Shown piece after piece: positions 1 to 9,015 of a DNA stretch of 64,000 bases. How positions within the stretch are numbered: position 1 is the first letter of the stretch; every line of letters begins with the position of its first letter. Where the stretch lies: the NCBI GenBank assembly GCA_902614085.1, contig CACMJS010000004.1:1-64000 (forward strand), given 5' to 3'. The stretch comes from an uncultured Alphaproteobacteria bacterium (lineage in GTDB: Bacteria > Pseudomonadota > Alphaproteobacteria > HIMB59 > GCA-002718135). The notes under the pieces are model-generated. The model saw only the letters and a program-made list of their open reading frames with translations. It did no database searches and was not told the origin of the DNA. The translations under genes were made by a program, and so were the position numbers.

Positions 1-917
1 GGAAGAAAAATAAAATCAACAAAATTATTTTATTTACAAATATAAATTTTTTAAAAACTTTTTTAAAAAAAAGAAAAATTAATTTAAAAATAAATCTTCT
101 CGATGAAAAATCCAAAAATTTAAATTACAAAAATGGTTACTTAAATATATTTTCTTATAAAGCGAAAAATAATGAAGAAAATACTTTTAACTCTCTTAAA
201 TATGCTTATCATTTTTGTAATAAAAATATTTGTATTGGTATAATTACGCTACCCCTTAGAAAAGATTTAATAAAAGAAAAAATCGATAAAAAATTTATAG
301 GACATACGGAATATTTCCAAAATCTTGATAAAAAAAAATATTCTAATATGATATTGTATAATAAAAAAATAATTATTTCTCCATTAACTACACATATTAA
401 GGTAAAAAATATATCTAAAATAATTTCAAATAAAAGATTTCTATATAATCAAATAAAAAATTTAAATAATACATTAAAAATAGATTTTAATATTGCAAAA
501 CCAAAATTAATAATATCTGGACTTAACCCACATGCAGGTGAAAGTGGTAAAATTGGTAGAGAAGAAATTGAAATCATTTCACCAGTTGTTAAATCATTAA
601 AAAATAAAAAAATTTTAATTGATGGCCCTATTTCTCCTGACGGTATGTTAATTAATGTTAATATGAAAAAGTATGATTGTTTTATTTTTATATACCACGA
701 TCAAGCATTAATACCTTTCAAATATATAAGTCAATTCTCTGGAGTAAATTATACTGGCAACCTAAGTATTATCAGGGTATCTCCAGATCATGGTACAGCT
801 TATAACTTAATTGGATCTAAAAATATTTCTAATCTCTCATTATTAAATTGCTACAACTTAATTAAGAAAATTAAGAAAAATAGAAAAACTAATGATAAAA
901 GCAAAAAAATCACTTAG
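1..917 (+). CDS. pdxA: 4-hydroxythreonine-4-phosphate dehydrogenase, 5' end cut by window
   Basis: PdxA oxidises 4-phosphohydroxy-L-threonine with NAD in DXP-dependent pyridoxal phosphate synthesis, in the cytosol. The ORF track starts this gene at an internal Met (348), but the same frame is open from base 3. The upstream residues carry PdxA sequence, including a GHTEYF motif, so the gene runs in from the left edge. About 304 codons are present of a usual 320-330, so little is missing. The metal-binding histidines are visible in GHTEY, NPHAGE and YHDQAL. The 3' end overlaps ksgA by 26 bp, a pairing also common in other proteobacteria. The N-terminal part is lysine- and asparagine-rich and diverged. 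Confidence 0.9.
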   Translation, partial: KKNKINKIILFTNINFLKTFLKKRKINLKINLLDEKSKNLNYKNGYLNIFSYKAKNNEENTFNSLKYAYHFCNKNICIGIITLPLRKDLIKEKIDKKFIGHTEYFQNLDKKKYSNMILYNKKIIISPLTTHIKVKNISKIISNKRFLYNQIKNLNNTLKIDFNIAKPKLIISGLNPHAGESGKIGREEIEIISPVVKSLKNKKILIDGPISPDGMLINVNMKKYDCFIFIYHDQALIPFKYISQFSGVNYTGNLSIIRVSPDHGTAYNLIGSKNISNLSLLNCYNLIKKIKKNRKTNDKSKKIT

Positions 918-1614
918 TCAAAATTTTTTAAAAGATAAAAATATTTCAAAAAAAATAACTAATCTAGCAAAATTAAAAAATAATACAGTTTTAGAAATTG
1001 GCCCAGGTTATGGGTTTTTGACTGATAGTATTTTAGTAAATAAGCCAAAAAAATTATATATTATTGAAAAAGATAAAAACTTAATAACTTTCTTAAAAAA
1101 AAAATATTCTGAAAATAAAAAAATAGTGATTATAGAAGGTGATATTCTTAAACTAAATTTAAATAAATTTAAAGATTTAATAATTATTTCTAACTTACCA
1201 TACAATATTAGTACAAAAGTAATTTTATATTTATTCAACTTTAATCATAATATTTTAGAAATGGTATTTATGATTCAAAAAGAAGTAGCAGAAAAATTTG
1301 ATTATAATATTAAAAATATGAATAAATATAAATTTTTAACAAGAATTATGACATCTTATTTAAGACATTTTGAAGTATCACCAAAGGTTTTTTTTCCACA
1401 ACCTAAAGTAAATTCAACTGTTGTAAAGTTTGAATTTAAAAATAAAAATGTAGATATAAATAGAGCTAATGATTTCTCAGATATAATTTTTAAAAATGTT
1501 AGAAAAAAAATATACAAAAATCTTAAAATAAAGAAAACAGAAAATATTATTCTGAATAAAAGAGTTAATGAATTAACAATAGATGAATTGCTATGGATTT
1601 ATAATTTTATTTAA
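892..1614 (+). CDS. rsmA: 16S rRNA (A1518/A1519-N6) dimethyltransferase
   Basis: RsmA/KsgA dimethylates two adjacent adenines in the 3' hairpin of 16S rRNA late in 30S assembly, using SAM. The N-terminal SLSQNFLKD motif, the SAM-binding LEIGPGYGFLT and the catalytic NLPYNIS motif are all present in order. At 240 aa it is shorter than the usual 260-280, with a compact C-terminal domain. It starts inside the end of pdxA and is probably co-transcribed with it. Its last 24 bp overlap the convergent end of gmk on the other strand. Confidence 0.93.
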   Translation: MIKAKKSLSQNFLKDKNISKKITNLAKLKNNTVLEIGPGYGFLTDSILVNKPKKLYIIEKDKNLITFLKKKYSENKKIVIIEGDILKLNLNKFKDLIIISNLPYNISTKVILYLFNFNHNILEMVFMIQKEVAEKFDYNIKNMNKYKFLTRIMTSYLRHFEVSPKVFFPQPKVNSTVVKFEFKNKNVDINRANDFSDIIFKNVRKKIYKNLKIKKTENIILNKRVNELTIDELLWIYNFI

Positions 1615-2220
1615 CTTTAATTGAAGTAATCTTTTATTTTTACTAATTAAATTATTGTACTCAATTATTTTTATTATGTCTTCAACTGTATTTTTTACAT
1701 TATCATTAATTAGAACATATTTATATTCATTATAGTGTTTCATTTCATCGATTGCATACGATAATCTTAAACTAATTTCCTTATTATTATCCCTTCCCCT
1801 TTTTTTTAATCTTCTTTTTAATTCAGATTTAGACGGTGGAAGTATAAAGAAATCTAAAATATTTTCTTTATTATAATTTCTTCTGATTTTTCTTGCGCCT
1901 TTCCAATCTATATCAAATAAAATATGTTGATTATTTTTTATAGATTTATTTATATTTTTATATGGAGATCCATATAAATTGTTGAAATTTTTTGCAGTTT
2001 CAATAAAAAAATTTTTTTCTTTTAGATTCTCAAATTTTTTTTTAGATACGAAATAATAATCTTTTCCGTTAACTTCATTTAATCTTTTGCTCCTGGATGT
2101 GTAAGAGATTGAAAGATTGATATTTTTCATTTTTTTTATCAATAATTTGCATAGTGTTGTTTTACCAGCACCTGATGGAGATGAGATTATGATTAATTTA
2201 TTTTTTATCCCTGTATTCAT
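1591..2220 (-). CDS. gmk: Guanylate kinase
   Basis: Guanylate kinase phosphorylates GMP to GDP with ATP in purine nucleotide synthesis. The P-loop SSPSGAGKTTLCKLL lies at residues 13-27. The GMP-binding region follows, with SYTSRSKRLNEVNGKDYYFV and a GSPYKNI segment. Length (209 aa) is normal. It is the last gene of the minus-strand fabD-fabG-acpP-fabF-mltG-gmk run. Its start overlaps the end of mltG by 23 bp, and its tail overlaps convergent rsmA by 24 bp. Confidence 0.94.
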   Translation of the reverse strand: MNTGIKNKLIIISSPSGAGKTTLCKLLIKKMKNINLSISYTSRSKRLNEVNGKDYYFVSKKKFENLKEKNFFIETAKNFNNLYGSPYKNINKSIKNNQHILFDIDWKGARKIRRNYNKENILDFFILPPSKSELKRRLKKRGRDNNKEISLRLSYAIDEMKHYNEYKYVLINDNVKNTVEDIIKIIEYNNLISKNKRLLQLKLNKIINP

Positions 2221-3166
2221 TTAATTTTTTTTTGTGTTCTGCGTATGTTTTTGAAAATATGTGCCTATTTAAAGAATTATTAAAAAAATAAAACAAAAAA
2301 TCAGTTTTATAATTTTCAAATATTATATCTAGAGTTTCCTTTCCCACGTATGAAATGGGTTTTGGAGGTAAACCATTATAAATATATGTATTAAAAGGGT
2401 GGTCTATTTTTAAGTCTTTAAACAATAATTTTCTTTTCAAATTGTATTGACCTTTAGTTATTGCATAAATTACTGTTGCATCAATTTGAAGTTTCATATT
2501 TTTATTTAGTCTATTTAAAATTACCGAAGAAATTTTCTTTTTATCTTCCCTATCAAAACCCTCCTTTTCTATTATTGAGCCAATAATCATTATTTCATTT
2601 TCTGTAAATTTTTTATAAACCATGTTATCTTTAAAATTATTCATATATTTTGATTTAGTTGTAATTAGATTTTCCATAAATGTTTCAAAATTAGAATTTT
2701 TTTCAAAAAAATAAGTATCTGCTATTATATCTTCATAAGGAACATTTTTTATATTTTTAAAATATTTTGATAATTCATAATTAAGTTGTTTATTTGTCCA
2801 TCCTTCAACAATTGTAATTCTATTTATAATATTGCTAGGATTAGATACTATTTCTAATAAATTTATTGCAGATACATTATTCTCAATATTAAATTCTCCA
2901 AAATGGATGAATTTATTCAATAATATATTTGATGATTTAAAATAAGAATTTAAAATAATTGATTCTATTTTTGAAAGATTATTAATATTTTGACTTAGAA
3001 AATTTTCAATTTTTTCACCTTTTTTAATTGTAATTAATCTTTCAGATATATCGAGATCTTTATTAAGAACATAGAAAGTGTATAAAAAAAATATAATTAA
3101 GAGAGTGACTATTATTAAACTAAATACTTTTAAATAATAATGCAGTATTAGTTCCTCCAAAACCAA
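2198..3166 (-). CDS. mltG: Endolytic murein transglycosylase (YceG-like)
   Basis: MltG is an inner-membrane lytic transglycosylase that cleaves nascent glycan strands and is thought to terminate peptidoglycan chain growth. One N-terminal membrane helix (about residues 14-32) is followed by a periplasmic YceG domain. The catalytic Glu sits in GSIIEKEGF, with VILNRLNKNMKLQIDATVIYA and GLPPKPISYVG downstream, as expected for the family. The listed ATG start lies 47 bp inside the end of fabF. A TTG two codons later or a CTG seven codons later would shorten the overlap, so the exact start is uncertain. Its position behind fabF is typical. Confidence 0.9.
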   Translation of the reverse strand: MVLEELILHYYLKVFSLIIVTLLIIFFLYTFYVLNKDLDISERLITIKKGEKIENFLSQNINNLSKIESIILNSYFKSSNILLNKFIHFGEFNIENNVSAINLLEIVSNPSNIINRITIVEGWTNKQLNYELSKYFKNIKNVPYEDIIADTYFFEKNSNFETFMENLITTKSKYMNNFKDNMVYKKFTENEIMIIGSIIEKEGFDREDKKKISSVILNRLNKNMKLQIDATVIYAITKGQYNLKRKLLFKDLKIDHPFNTYIYNGLPPKPISYVGKETLDIIFENYKTDFLFYFFNNSLNRHIFSKTYAEHKKKLNEYRDKK

Positions 3167-4370
3167 AAGAATTACTTAAGGCATATTTTATTTCTTTTTC
3201 CAAAGGTATACCTGGAATTAAATTTACGTTACTAGTTTCAATTGGATTATGTAAATTTAAAGTTGCTGGTAAAATTTTTTTATTAATTGACATAATAGAA
3301 AAAATTGATTCTACACTTCCAGCAGCTCCTAAAAGATGTCCAATAGATGATTTAGTTGAACTTACAAAAATATTATGTTTGAATAATCTTTGTATTGCAT
3401 TAAGCTCAATTTCATCACCTACTTTGGTTGAAGTTCCATGAGCATTTATATAGTTGACTTTTTCTGATGGAATTTTTCCCATAATTAAAGCTTCTTGCAT
3501 AGCCCTAAATCCTCCGTCACCATCTTCAGATGGGGATGTGATATGATGGGCATCACCTGACATTCCATATCCTATTAGTTCAGCATAAATTTTTGCGCCT
3601 CTTTTTTTTGCATGTTCCATTTCTTCTAAAACAATTATTCCCGACCCTTCACCCATAACAAAACCATCTCTATCTTTATCCCAAGGTCGAGATGCTTCAT
3701 CAGGTCTGTCATTATAAGAGGTGCTTAAACTCCTTGCTGCACAAAAACCAGCAATGCCCAATTTGCAAACAGCTGCTTCAGATCCACCGGCAATCATAAC
3801 ATCTGCTGCACCTCTTTTAATAAATTCACCAGAGTCTCCAATAGAATGAGCACCTGTTGCACAGGCAGTAACAACTGAATGATTTGGTCCTTTATAACCA
3901 TATTTTATAGAAATTTGACCTGACAAAAGATTTACTAAAGATGATGGAATAAAAAATGGTGATAGTTTTTTATTGTCTTTACTATTTATAGTTAAAGATC
4001 CATTATAAATAGTTTCAAGTCCGCCAATTCCTGAGCCAACAGAAACCCCTACTCTAAGCTTTTCTTCTTCAGTTAAATTAATTAGTCCGGCATCCTCTAT
4101 AGCCATTTTTGCAGCTAAAAGTCCGTATTGTATGAATCTATCGTTTCTTTTAAGATCTTTTGGCTCCAAAAAAGATGATTTATTAAAATAATTTTCATCT
4201 TCTGAATTATTATTAATGTAACCTGCTATTTTAGAAGGTAAGTCTGAAACATCAAAATGTTTAATTTGCTTAATTCCAGATTTACAATTAATTAGGTTAT
4301 CCCAAGATGTATCTAAATCATTTCCTAGAGTTGTGAGTAACCCCATTCCAGTAACTACAACTCTTCTCAT
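3120..4370 (-). CDS. fabF: 3-oxoacyl-ACP synthase II
   Basis: FabF condenses malonyl-ACP with acyl-ACP in fatty acid elongation. The catalytic triad of a KAS I/II enzyme is visible: Cys170 in VVTACATGAH, His311 in NAHGTSTKVGD and His345 in SSIGHLLGAAG. The C-terminal GFGGTNTAL motif is also present. Length is 416 aa, normal for the family. It follows acpP by 19 bp on the minus strand and is part of the fab operon. Confidence 0.96.
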   Translation of the reverse strand: MRRVVVTGMGLLTTLGNDLDTSWDNLINCKSGIKQIKHFDVSDLPSKIAGYINNNSEDENYFNKSSFLEPKDLKRNDRFIQYGLLAAKMAIEDAGLINLTEEEKLRVGVSVGSGIGGLETIYNGSLTINSKDNKKLSPFFIPSSLVNLLSGQISIKYGYKGPNHSVVTACATGAHSIGDSGEFIKRGAADVMIAGGSEAAVCKLGIAGFCAARSLSTSYNDRPDEASRPWDKDRDGFVMGEGSGIIVLEEMEHAKKRGAKIYAELIGYGMSGDAHHITSPSEDGDGGFRAMQEALIMGKIPSEKVNYINAHGTSTKVGDEIELNAIQRLFKHNIFVSSTKSSIGHLLGAAGSVESIFSIMSINKKILPATLNLHNPIETSNVNLIPGIPLEKEIKYALSNSFGFGGTNTALLFKSI

Positions 4371-4389
4371 AAATTCTACTTATCAAGTT

Positions 4390-4623
4390 TTATTTTTTAC
4401 TTTGAATGTAATCTATTGCATTTTGAACTGTTTGGATAGTTTCAGCAGCGTCATCAGGTATTTCAATACCAAATTTTTCTTCAAATGCCATTACCAGTTC
4501 AACGGTATCTAAGCTATCTGCGCCTAAATCATCTATAAATTTTGCTTCTGGAACAACTTTTGCTTCATCAATACCCAAATGATCTACAACAATTTTTTTT
4601 ACCTGATCTTGAATTTCACTCAT
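4390..4623 (-). CDS. acpP: Acyl carrier protein
   Basis: AcpP carries growing acyl chains on a phosphopantetheine arm. The attachment serine is Ser37 in [12 protein letters not shown]. The protein is small (77 aa) and acidic, as expected. A good Shine-Dalgarno sequence (AAGGAG) lies just upstream of the start, stronger than most in this window and consistent with high expression. It sits between fabG and fabF in the minus-strand fatty-acid operon. Confidence 0.97.
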   Translation of the reverse strand: MSEIQDQVKKIVVDHLGIDEAKVVPEAKFIDDLGADSLDTVELVMAFEEKFGIEIPDDAAETIQTVQNAIDYIQSKK

Positions 4624-4676
4624 ATTTTTCTCCTTATAAATGCTTTTAGATTATTATTTCAATGTATGTCAACCAA

Positions 4677-5408
4677 TTAAACCATCAACATTCCACCGTT
4701 AACATGAAAATTCTGACCAGTGATATAAGATGAATCTTCTATAGCTAAAAAATATACTAAATTAGCAATGTCTTCTGGCTTTCCAAATCTAGACATTGGT
4801 ATCCTTGAAAGATAAGTTTGTTTTTGTTGATCATTTAGATTTTCAGTCATATTAGTGGAAATAAATCCTGGTGAAATTACATTAACATTAATATTCCTTT
4901 TTGCGACTTCAGAAGCAATTGATTTATAAAGACCAATCATGCCAGATTTTGAAGCTACATAGTTTGCTTGACCAGGATTACCAGTAGAACCAACAATTGA
5001 AGAAATCCCAATAATTTTTCCATATTTTTTAGATAGCATATTAGGTAATAAAGATTTAATTATTTGAAAATTAGAATTTAAGTTTGTTTGAATAACTTTA
5101 TTCCATTGCTCATCTTTCATTCTAAATATTAAATTATCTTCGGTTACACCAGCATTATTAACAATAACAGAAATATCTTTATGATTTTTTGCAATTTCAT
5201 TTAGGCAAATATCAAGATTTTCAGAATCAGCTAGATTTACTTTGAAGTAAAAATTATCATTACCATAAATTTCTTTTAATTTAGTAATCTTTTCATTAGA
5301 TGAAGCAGTTAAAACTAGCGTATATTTTTTATCTATAAATTTTTTACAAATTGCTGAGCCAATACCACCAGAGGCACCGGTTATAAATATTTTTTTAATT
5401 TCATTCAT
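4677..5408 (-). CDS. fabG: 3-oxoacyl-ACP reductase
   Basis: FabG reduces 3-oxoacyl-ACP with NADPH, the first reductive step of elongation. It is a classical short-chain dehydrogenase: the cofactor motif GASGGIG is at 11-17, NNAGV at 84-88, the catalytic serine near 137 and Tyr150/Lys154 in YVASK. Its length is 243 aa. Its start overlaps the fabD stop by 4 bp, which implies translational coupling. Its place between fabD and acpP identifies it as the fatty-acid enzyme rather than another SDR. Confidence 0.95.
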   Translation of the reverse strand: MNEIKKIFITGASGGIGSAICKKFIDKKYTLVLTASSNEKITKLKEIYGNDNFYFKVNLADSENLDICLNEIAKNHKDISVIVNNAGVTEDNLIFRMKDEQWNKVIQTNLNSNFQIIKSLLPNMLSKKYGKIIGISSIVGSTGNPGQANYVASKSGMIGLYKSIASEVAKRNINVNVISPGFISTNMTENLNDQQKQTYLSRIPMSRFGKPEDIANLVYFLAIEDSSYITGQNFHVNGGMLMV

Positions 5409-6319
5409 TTTGATAAATCTCCAATTTCATTAATTGATTTAATGTTAAAATTTTTTGATATTCTATTAATTAAACCACTTAAAACTTTTCCTGGGCCAAT
5501 TTCTATAATATTTTTTTCTTCAATTTCCTCTAGTTTTTTAATACTCTCGGACCATCTAACCTTATTTGCCATTTGAAATTGCAAATTTTTTTTTATAAAT
5601 GTATTTTCACTGTAAATATTTGCATCATAATTTGAAATAATTCTAATTTTGTTTTCAGAAAAATTTAATTTATCAATATCTAAATTTAACTTTTCTTGAG
5701 CTTTAAGCATAAATTTGCTGTGAAAAGCTGCTGAAACATTTAATGGCACAAACTTTCTAATACCGTTTTTTAAAAATATATCTTTGCTTTTATTTAACTC
5801 TTTTTTTGCACCTGATATAACAATTTGCATCGGGGAATTATCATTAGCAATTTCTAAATCAAAATTATTATCATCTATAATTTTTTGAACATAATTTGAA
5901 TCTTTTCCAATTAATGCAACCATTCCAGTATCAATTTCAATTACTTCGTTATTCATTAATTCACCCCTTTTCTTAAGAATAATTGAGCAGTCCTTAAGGC
6001 TTATTTTATTGCTACAAGCTAAGGATGTGTATTCTCCAAGGGAGTGGCCCATCATAACATTGATATTATTTAATTGGAAATCTGTTTCATTTAAGTATGT
6101 TTTAAAAATAACATATGAAGTTGCAAAAATACATATTTGAGTAAACTGAGTTAAATCTAATTTATCTCCTTCGTTTTCAAATATTATTTTTCTTACATTA
6201 ATTTGACTGTAGTCCTCTATTTCCTGATATGCCAGGTTAGCGATTTTAAAATTGTCATTAAAATCCTTGCCCATAGCAATATTTTGGCTACCTTGTCCTG
6301 GAAATACGATAGTTGTCAT
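5405..6319 (-). CDS. fabD: Malonyl-CoA:ACP transacylase
   Basis: FabD transfers malonyl from CoA to ACP, supplying the elongation substrate. The N-terminal FPGQGSQ motif, the nucleophile Ser93 in GHSLGEYTS and the catalytic His200 in AAFHSKF are all present. Length is 304 aa, normal. It is the first gene of the minus-strand fab operon. Its promoter presumably lies in the 87-bp gap shared with rpsF on the other strand. Confidence 0.95.
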   Translation of the reverse strand: MTTIVFPGQGSQNIAMGKDFNDNFKIANLAYQEIEDYSQINVRKIIFENEGDKLDLTQFTQICIFATSYVIFKTYLNETDFQLNNINVMMGHSLGEYTSLACSNKISLKDCSIILKKRGELMNNEVIEIDTGMVALIGKDSNYVQKIIDDNNFDLEIANDNSPMQIVISGAKKELNKSKDIFLKNGIRKFVPLNVSAAFHSKFMLKAQEKLNLDIDKLNFSENKIRIISNYDANIYSENTFIKKNLQFQMANKVRWSESIKKLEEIEEKNIIEIGPGKVLSGLINRISKNFNIKSINEIGDLSK

Positions 6320-6406
6320 TAAAGCTTGATTTATTTTAAAATTTTAATATATGCAAGTTCAACTTCTCTTATAGATTTATTTTTATAAGATAAACCATGG
6401 AGTTTT
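6320..6406. promoter_or_regulatory. Divergent promoter region fabD / rpsF
   Basis: This 87-bp AT-rich gap separates the start of the fab operon (minus) from the start of the rpsF-rpsR-rplI operon (plus), so it should hold promoters for both. A GGAG ribosome site precedes rpsF. I could not fix -35/-10 boxes with confidence in sequence this AT-rich. Confidence 0.45.
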
Positions 6407-6733
6407 ATGAATAAGTTTGAAGTAGTTTTAATTTTTAATCCTGAATTATCAACAACTAATCTAAAATCTGAAATAGAGAATTTCAAAACTAGGCTTGTAT
6501 CACAATCTGCAAATATCGTTAATGAAGAGAATTGGGGCTTAAGGGATTTAAGTTATAATATTAATAAATTTAAAAAAGCATTTTATAATTTTTTTCAAAT
6601 TGAGGCTTCTGGTAAAATTATCAAAGATATAAGTAAAGAATTAAATCAATCTGAAAATCTGTTAAGGCACATATTTATAAAAGTCAATGAACATCAAGAA
6701 CTTCCAACCATGCTAAATTATGAAAAAAAATAA
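6407..6733 (+). CDS. rpsF: Ribosomal protein bS6
   Basis: bS6 binds the central domain of 16S rRNA as a heterodimer with bS18. The sequence begins [13 protein letters not shown], the usual bS6 first strand. Later it has a [19 protein letters not shown] segment matching the family's WGxRxLAYxIxKxxxG-like region. The length of 108 aa is normal. It is followed by rpsR, overlapping by 14 bp, and rplI. This order is conserved across bacteria. Confidence 0.93.
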   Translation: MNKFEVVLIFNPELSTTNLKSEIENFKTRLVSQSANIVNEENWGLRDLSYNINKFKKAFYNFFQIEASGKIIKDISKELNQSENLLRHIFIKVNEHQELPTMLNYEKK

Positions 6734-6995
6734 ATTCAAAAATAAAAGAGAGGAAAAATCAAATTCTCCATTTGAAAATAAAAGAAAATTCTGTCCATTT
6801 AGTCAACCTAATTCACCTAAAATTGATTATAAAGATATAAGACTTTTATCCAGATATATTACTGAGAAAGGTAAAATTATTCCAAGTAGAATAACAGGCG
6901 TATCAAAGAAAAAACAAAAAGAATTATCTAAAGCAATAAAGAGAGCGCGTTTTTTATCGCTAATTTCCTATACAAATAAATCATATTCACAATGA
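6720..6995 (+). CDS. rpsR: Ribosomal protein bS18
   Basis: bS18 is a small basic protein of the 30S platform that pairs with bS6. The core motif [19 protein letters not shown] followed by [19 protein letters not shown] is diagnostic. The RKFCPF start of the conserved part is also present, after a lysine-rich N-terminal extension of about 25 residues. Its length is 91 aa. It overlaps rpsF by 14 bp and rplI by 4 bp, so the three genes are tightly coupled. Confidence 0.95.
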   Translation: MKKNKFKNKREEKSNSPFENKRKFCPFSQPNSPKIDYKDIRLLSRYITEKGKIIPSRITGVSKKKQKELSKAIKRARFLSLISYTNKSYSQ

Positions 6996-7435
6996 AAGTC
7001 ATCCTAACAACAGCTATAAAAAAATTAGGTAAAGTTGGAGATATAGTTTCCGTAAAGCCCGGTTATGCTAGGAATTACCTATTTCCCAATAATATGGCAC
7101 TTAGAGAAAATAAAAAAAATATTGAGCATTATGATAAAATAAAGGATAAGATAAAAATAAAGGAAGAAGCAAAACTAACTGAAGCTAAAAAATTACTTGA
7201 AGAAATAAGAAAAATTAAAATACATTTTAGTAGAGAAGCTGATGAGAAGGATCAACTTTATGGCTCCATCTCAAAAAAAGAAATAATAGATTATTTATCA
7301 AATAATAGTCTTAAAGTTAAATCAGATGACCTCGTTATTAAAAATCAAATAAAATCAATTGGTGAGCATACTATTGAAATCAATCCTTATGAGGATATTG
7401 CTGAAGAATTTCTGATCCAAGTAAATAAAAACTAA
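6992..7435 (+). CDS. rplI: Ribosomal protein bL9
   Basis: bL9 binds 23S rRNA near the L1 stalk base and helps hold the reading frame. The N-terminal domain signature [20 protein letters not shown] is intact, followed by the long charged connecting helix and a C-terminal domain ([16 protein letters not shown]). Length (147 aa) is normal. It ends the rpsF-rpsR-rplI operon, and an 83-bp gap leads to dnaB. Confidence 0.95.
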   Translation: MKVILTTAIKKLGKVGDIVSVKPGYARNYLFPNNMALRENKKNIEHYDKIKDKIKIKEEAKLTEAKKLLEEIRKIKIHFSREADEKDQLYGSISKKEIIDYLSNNSLKVKSDDLVIKNQIKSIGEHTIEINPYEDIAEEFLIQVNKN

Positions 7436-7518
7436 TTTATTCACACTATTAATATTTTATTAACTAAATTTATTTTCTTATTGTTGTTGATTATTTTTAG
7501 ATAGTTTATTTAGTATTA

Positions 7519-9015
7519 ATGTCTGTTGAATTAATAAATTCTAAACAAAATTCTTCAGATGAAATTAATTTTTCCAATATAGAGGCTGAAATAGCTCTTA
7601 TAGGGTGCATATTATGGGATAATAGAAACTATGAAAAAGTTTCAGACTTTCTCAATGAAGATCATTTTGTAGACGAAACAAATAAGATTATTTTTTCAAC
7701 AATAAAAAACTTATTAGAAAAAAATGTACTTGTCTCACCAATAACACTAAAAAATTATCTTCCCGATGATAATAAGAATTATAATAAATTAAATTATCTA
7801 AATCAGCTTAAAGACAGCGCTCCTTCAACTCAAAATACTTATAATTATGCTAAAATAATTTATGATTTATATATTAAAAGAAATCTAGTTGGAGTAGCAC
7901 ATAATATCATCCAGACTACAGGCTCAGAAAATAATATTTTAGCAGAAGATCTAATTGAGAATGCTGAAAATGATTTATATAACCTTTCCCAATCTGGAAA
8001 TACAGATAGATCTTTTATTAACTTTGGTAATGCTCTTCAGGGAGCTGTTGATATTATAAGTGAAGCATACAAAAGGGATGGTAAAATAGCTGGTGTCCCG
8101 ACAGGTTTTAAAGATTTAGATAAGAAATTAGGGGGATTACATAAATCTGATTTAATTATTATTGCTGGAAGACCATCAATGGGGAAAACAGCTTTGGGCA
8201 CTAATATTGCTTTTAATTGTGCATTTAAATATCAGGAAGAAAAAGATGAATTTGAGAATAAAAAAATTATAGATGGAGGTAAGGTAGCTTTCTTTTCTTT
8301 AGAAATGTCTTCAGAGCAACTTGCAACAAGAATATTAGCAGAACGAACAAAAATCTCTGGTGATAAAATGAGAAAGGCAGAATTAAATAAAGATGATTTT
8401 AATAAAATAGCTAAATCATCTGCAGAATTAGAAAATTTAAATTTAATAATTGATGATAATCCTGTTTTAACAATTCCTATTTTAAGAGCAAGAGCGAGAA
8501 GGTTAAAACGATTGCATGATATAAACTTAATAATTATTGATTATTTGCAGTTAATGTCGTCTTCATCAAATAATAGAAATGATGGAAGAGTTCAGGAAAT
8601 ATCAGAAATAACGAGAGGGCTTAAATCTATAGCTAAAGAGTTAAATATTCCAATTATTGCTTTATCTCAACTTTCTAGACAAGTTGAACAAAGAGAGGAT
8701 AAAAGACCACAATTATCCGATTTAAGAGAAAGCGGTACAATTGAACAAGACTCCGATGTTGTAATGTTTATATATAGAGAAAGTTATTATCTAGAAAGAT
8801 TAGAACCAATTAGAAAATCTGAAGAAGACGATTTGAAATATAATGAAAGAGTATCTAGATGGCAGCAATTAACAAATGATAATTATAATAAAGCTGAAAT
8901 AATTATTGCAAAGCAAAGACATGGACCAATTGGGTCAATAAAAATGCATTTTGATGCTAATTATACAAAATTCAGTGACTTAACAACGAAAGATTATGAT
9001 AATATTATTGAGTGA
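7519..9015 (+). CDS. dnaB: Replicative DNA helicase
   Basis: DnaB is the hexameric 5'-3' helicase of the replication fork. The N-terminal primase-interacting domain (about residues 20-120) is followed by a RecA-like motor with Walker A GRPSMGKTA at 217-225. The motor also has the FFSLEMSSEQL motif, Walker B IIIDYLQLM and the LSQLSRQVEQR arginine-finger region. Length is 498 aa, with no intein. The stop codon overlaps the GTG start of alr by 4 bp. Confidence 0.95.
   Translation: MSVELINSKQNSSDEINFSNIEAEIALIGCILWDNRNYEKVSDFLNEDHFVDETNKIIFSTIKNLLEKNVLVSPITLKNYLPDDNKNYNKLNYLNQLKDSAPSTQNTYNYAKIIYDLYIKRNLVGVAHNIIQTTGSENNILAEDLIENAENDLYNLSQSGNTDRSFINFGNALQGAVDIISEAYKRDGKIAGVPTGFKDLDKKLGGLHKSDLIIIAGRPSMGKTALGTNIAFNCAFKYQEEKDEFENKKIIDGGKVAFFSLEMSSEQLATRILAERTKISGDKMRKAELNKDDFNKIAKSSAELENLNLIIDDNPVLTIPILRARARRLKRLHDINLIIIDYLQLMSSSSNNRNDGRVQEISEITRGLKSIAKELNIPIIALSQLSRQVEQREDKRPQLSDLRESGTIEQDSDVVMFIYRESYYLERLEPIRKSEEDDLKYNERVSRWQQLTNDNYNKAEIIIAKQRHGPIGSIKMHFDANYTKFSDLTTKDYDNIIE

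Noticed and set aside
348-917. Treating the 189-aa ORF as a complete short protein
   Set aside because: The frame is open to the left edge and the upstream residues contain PdxA motifs, so the Met at 348 is internal.
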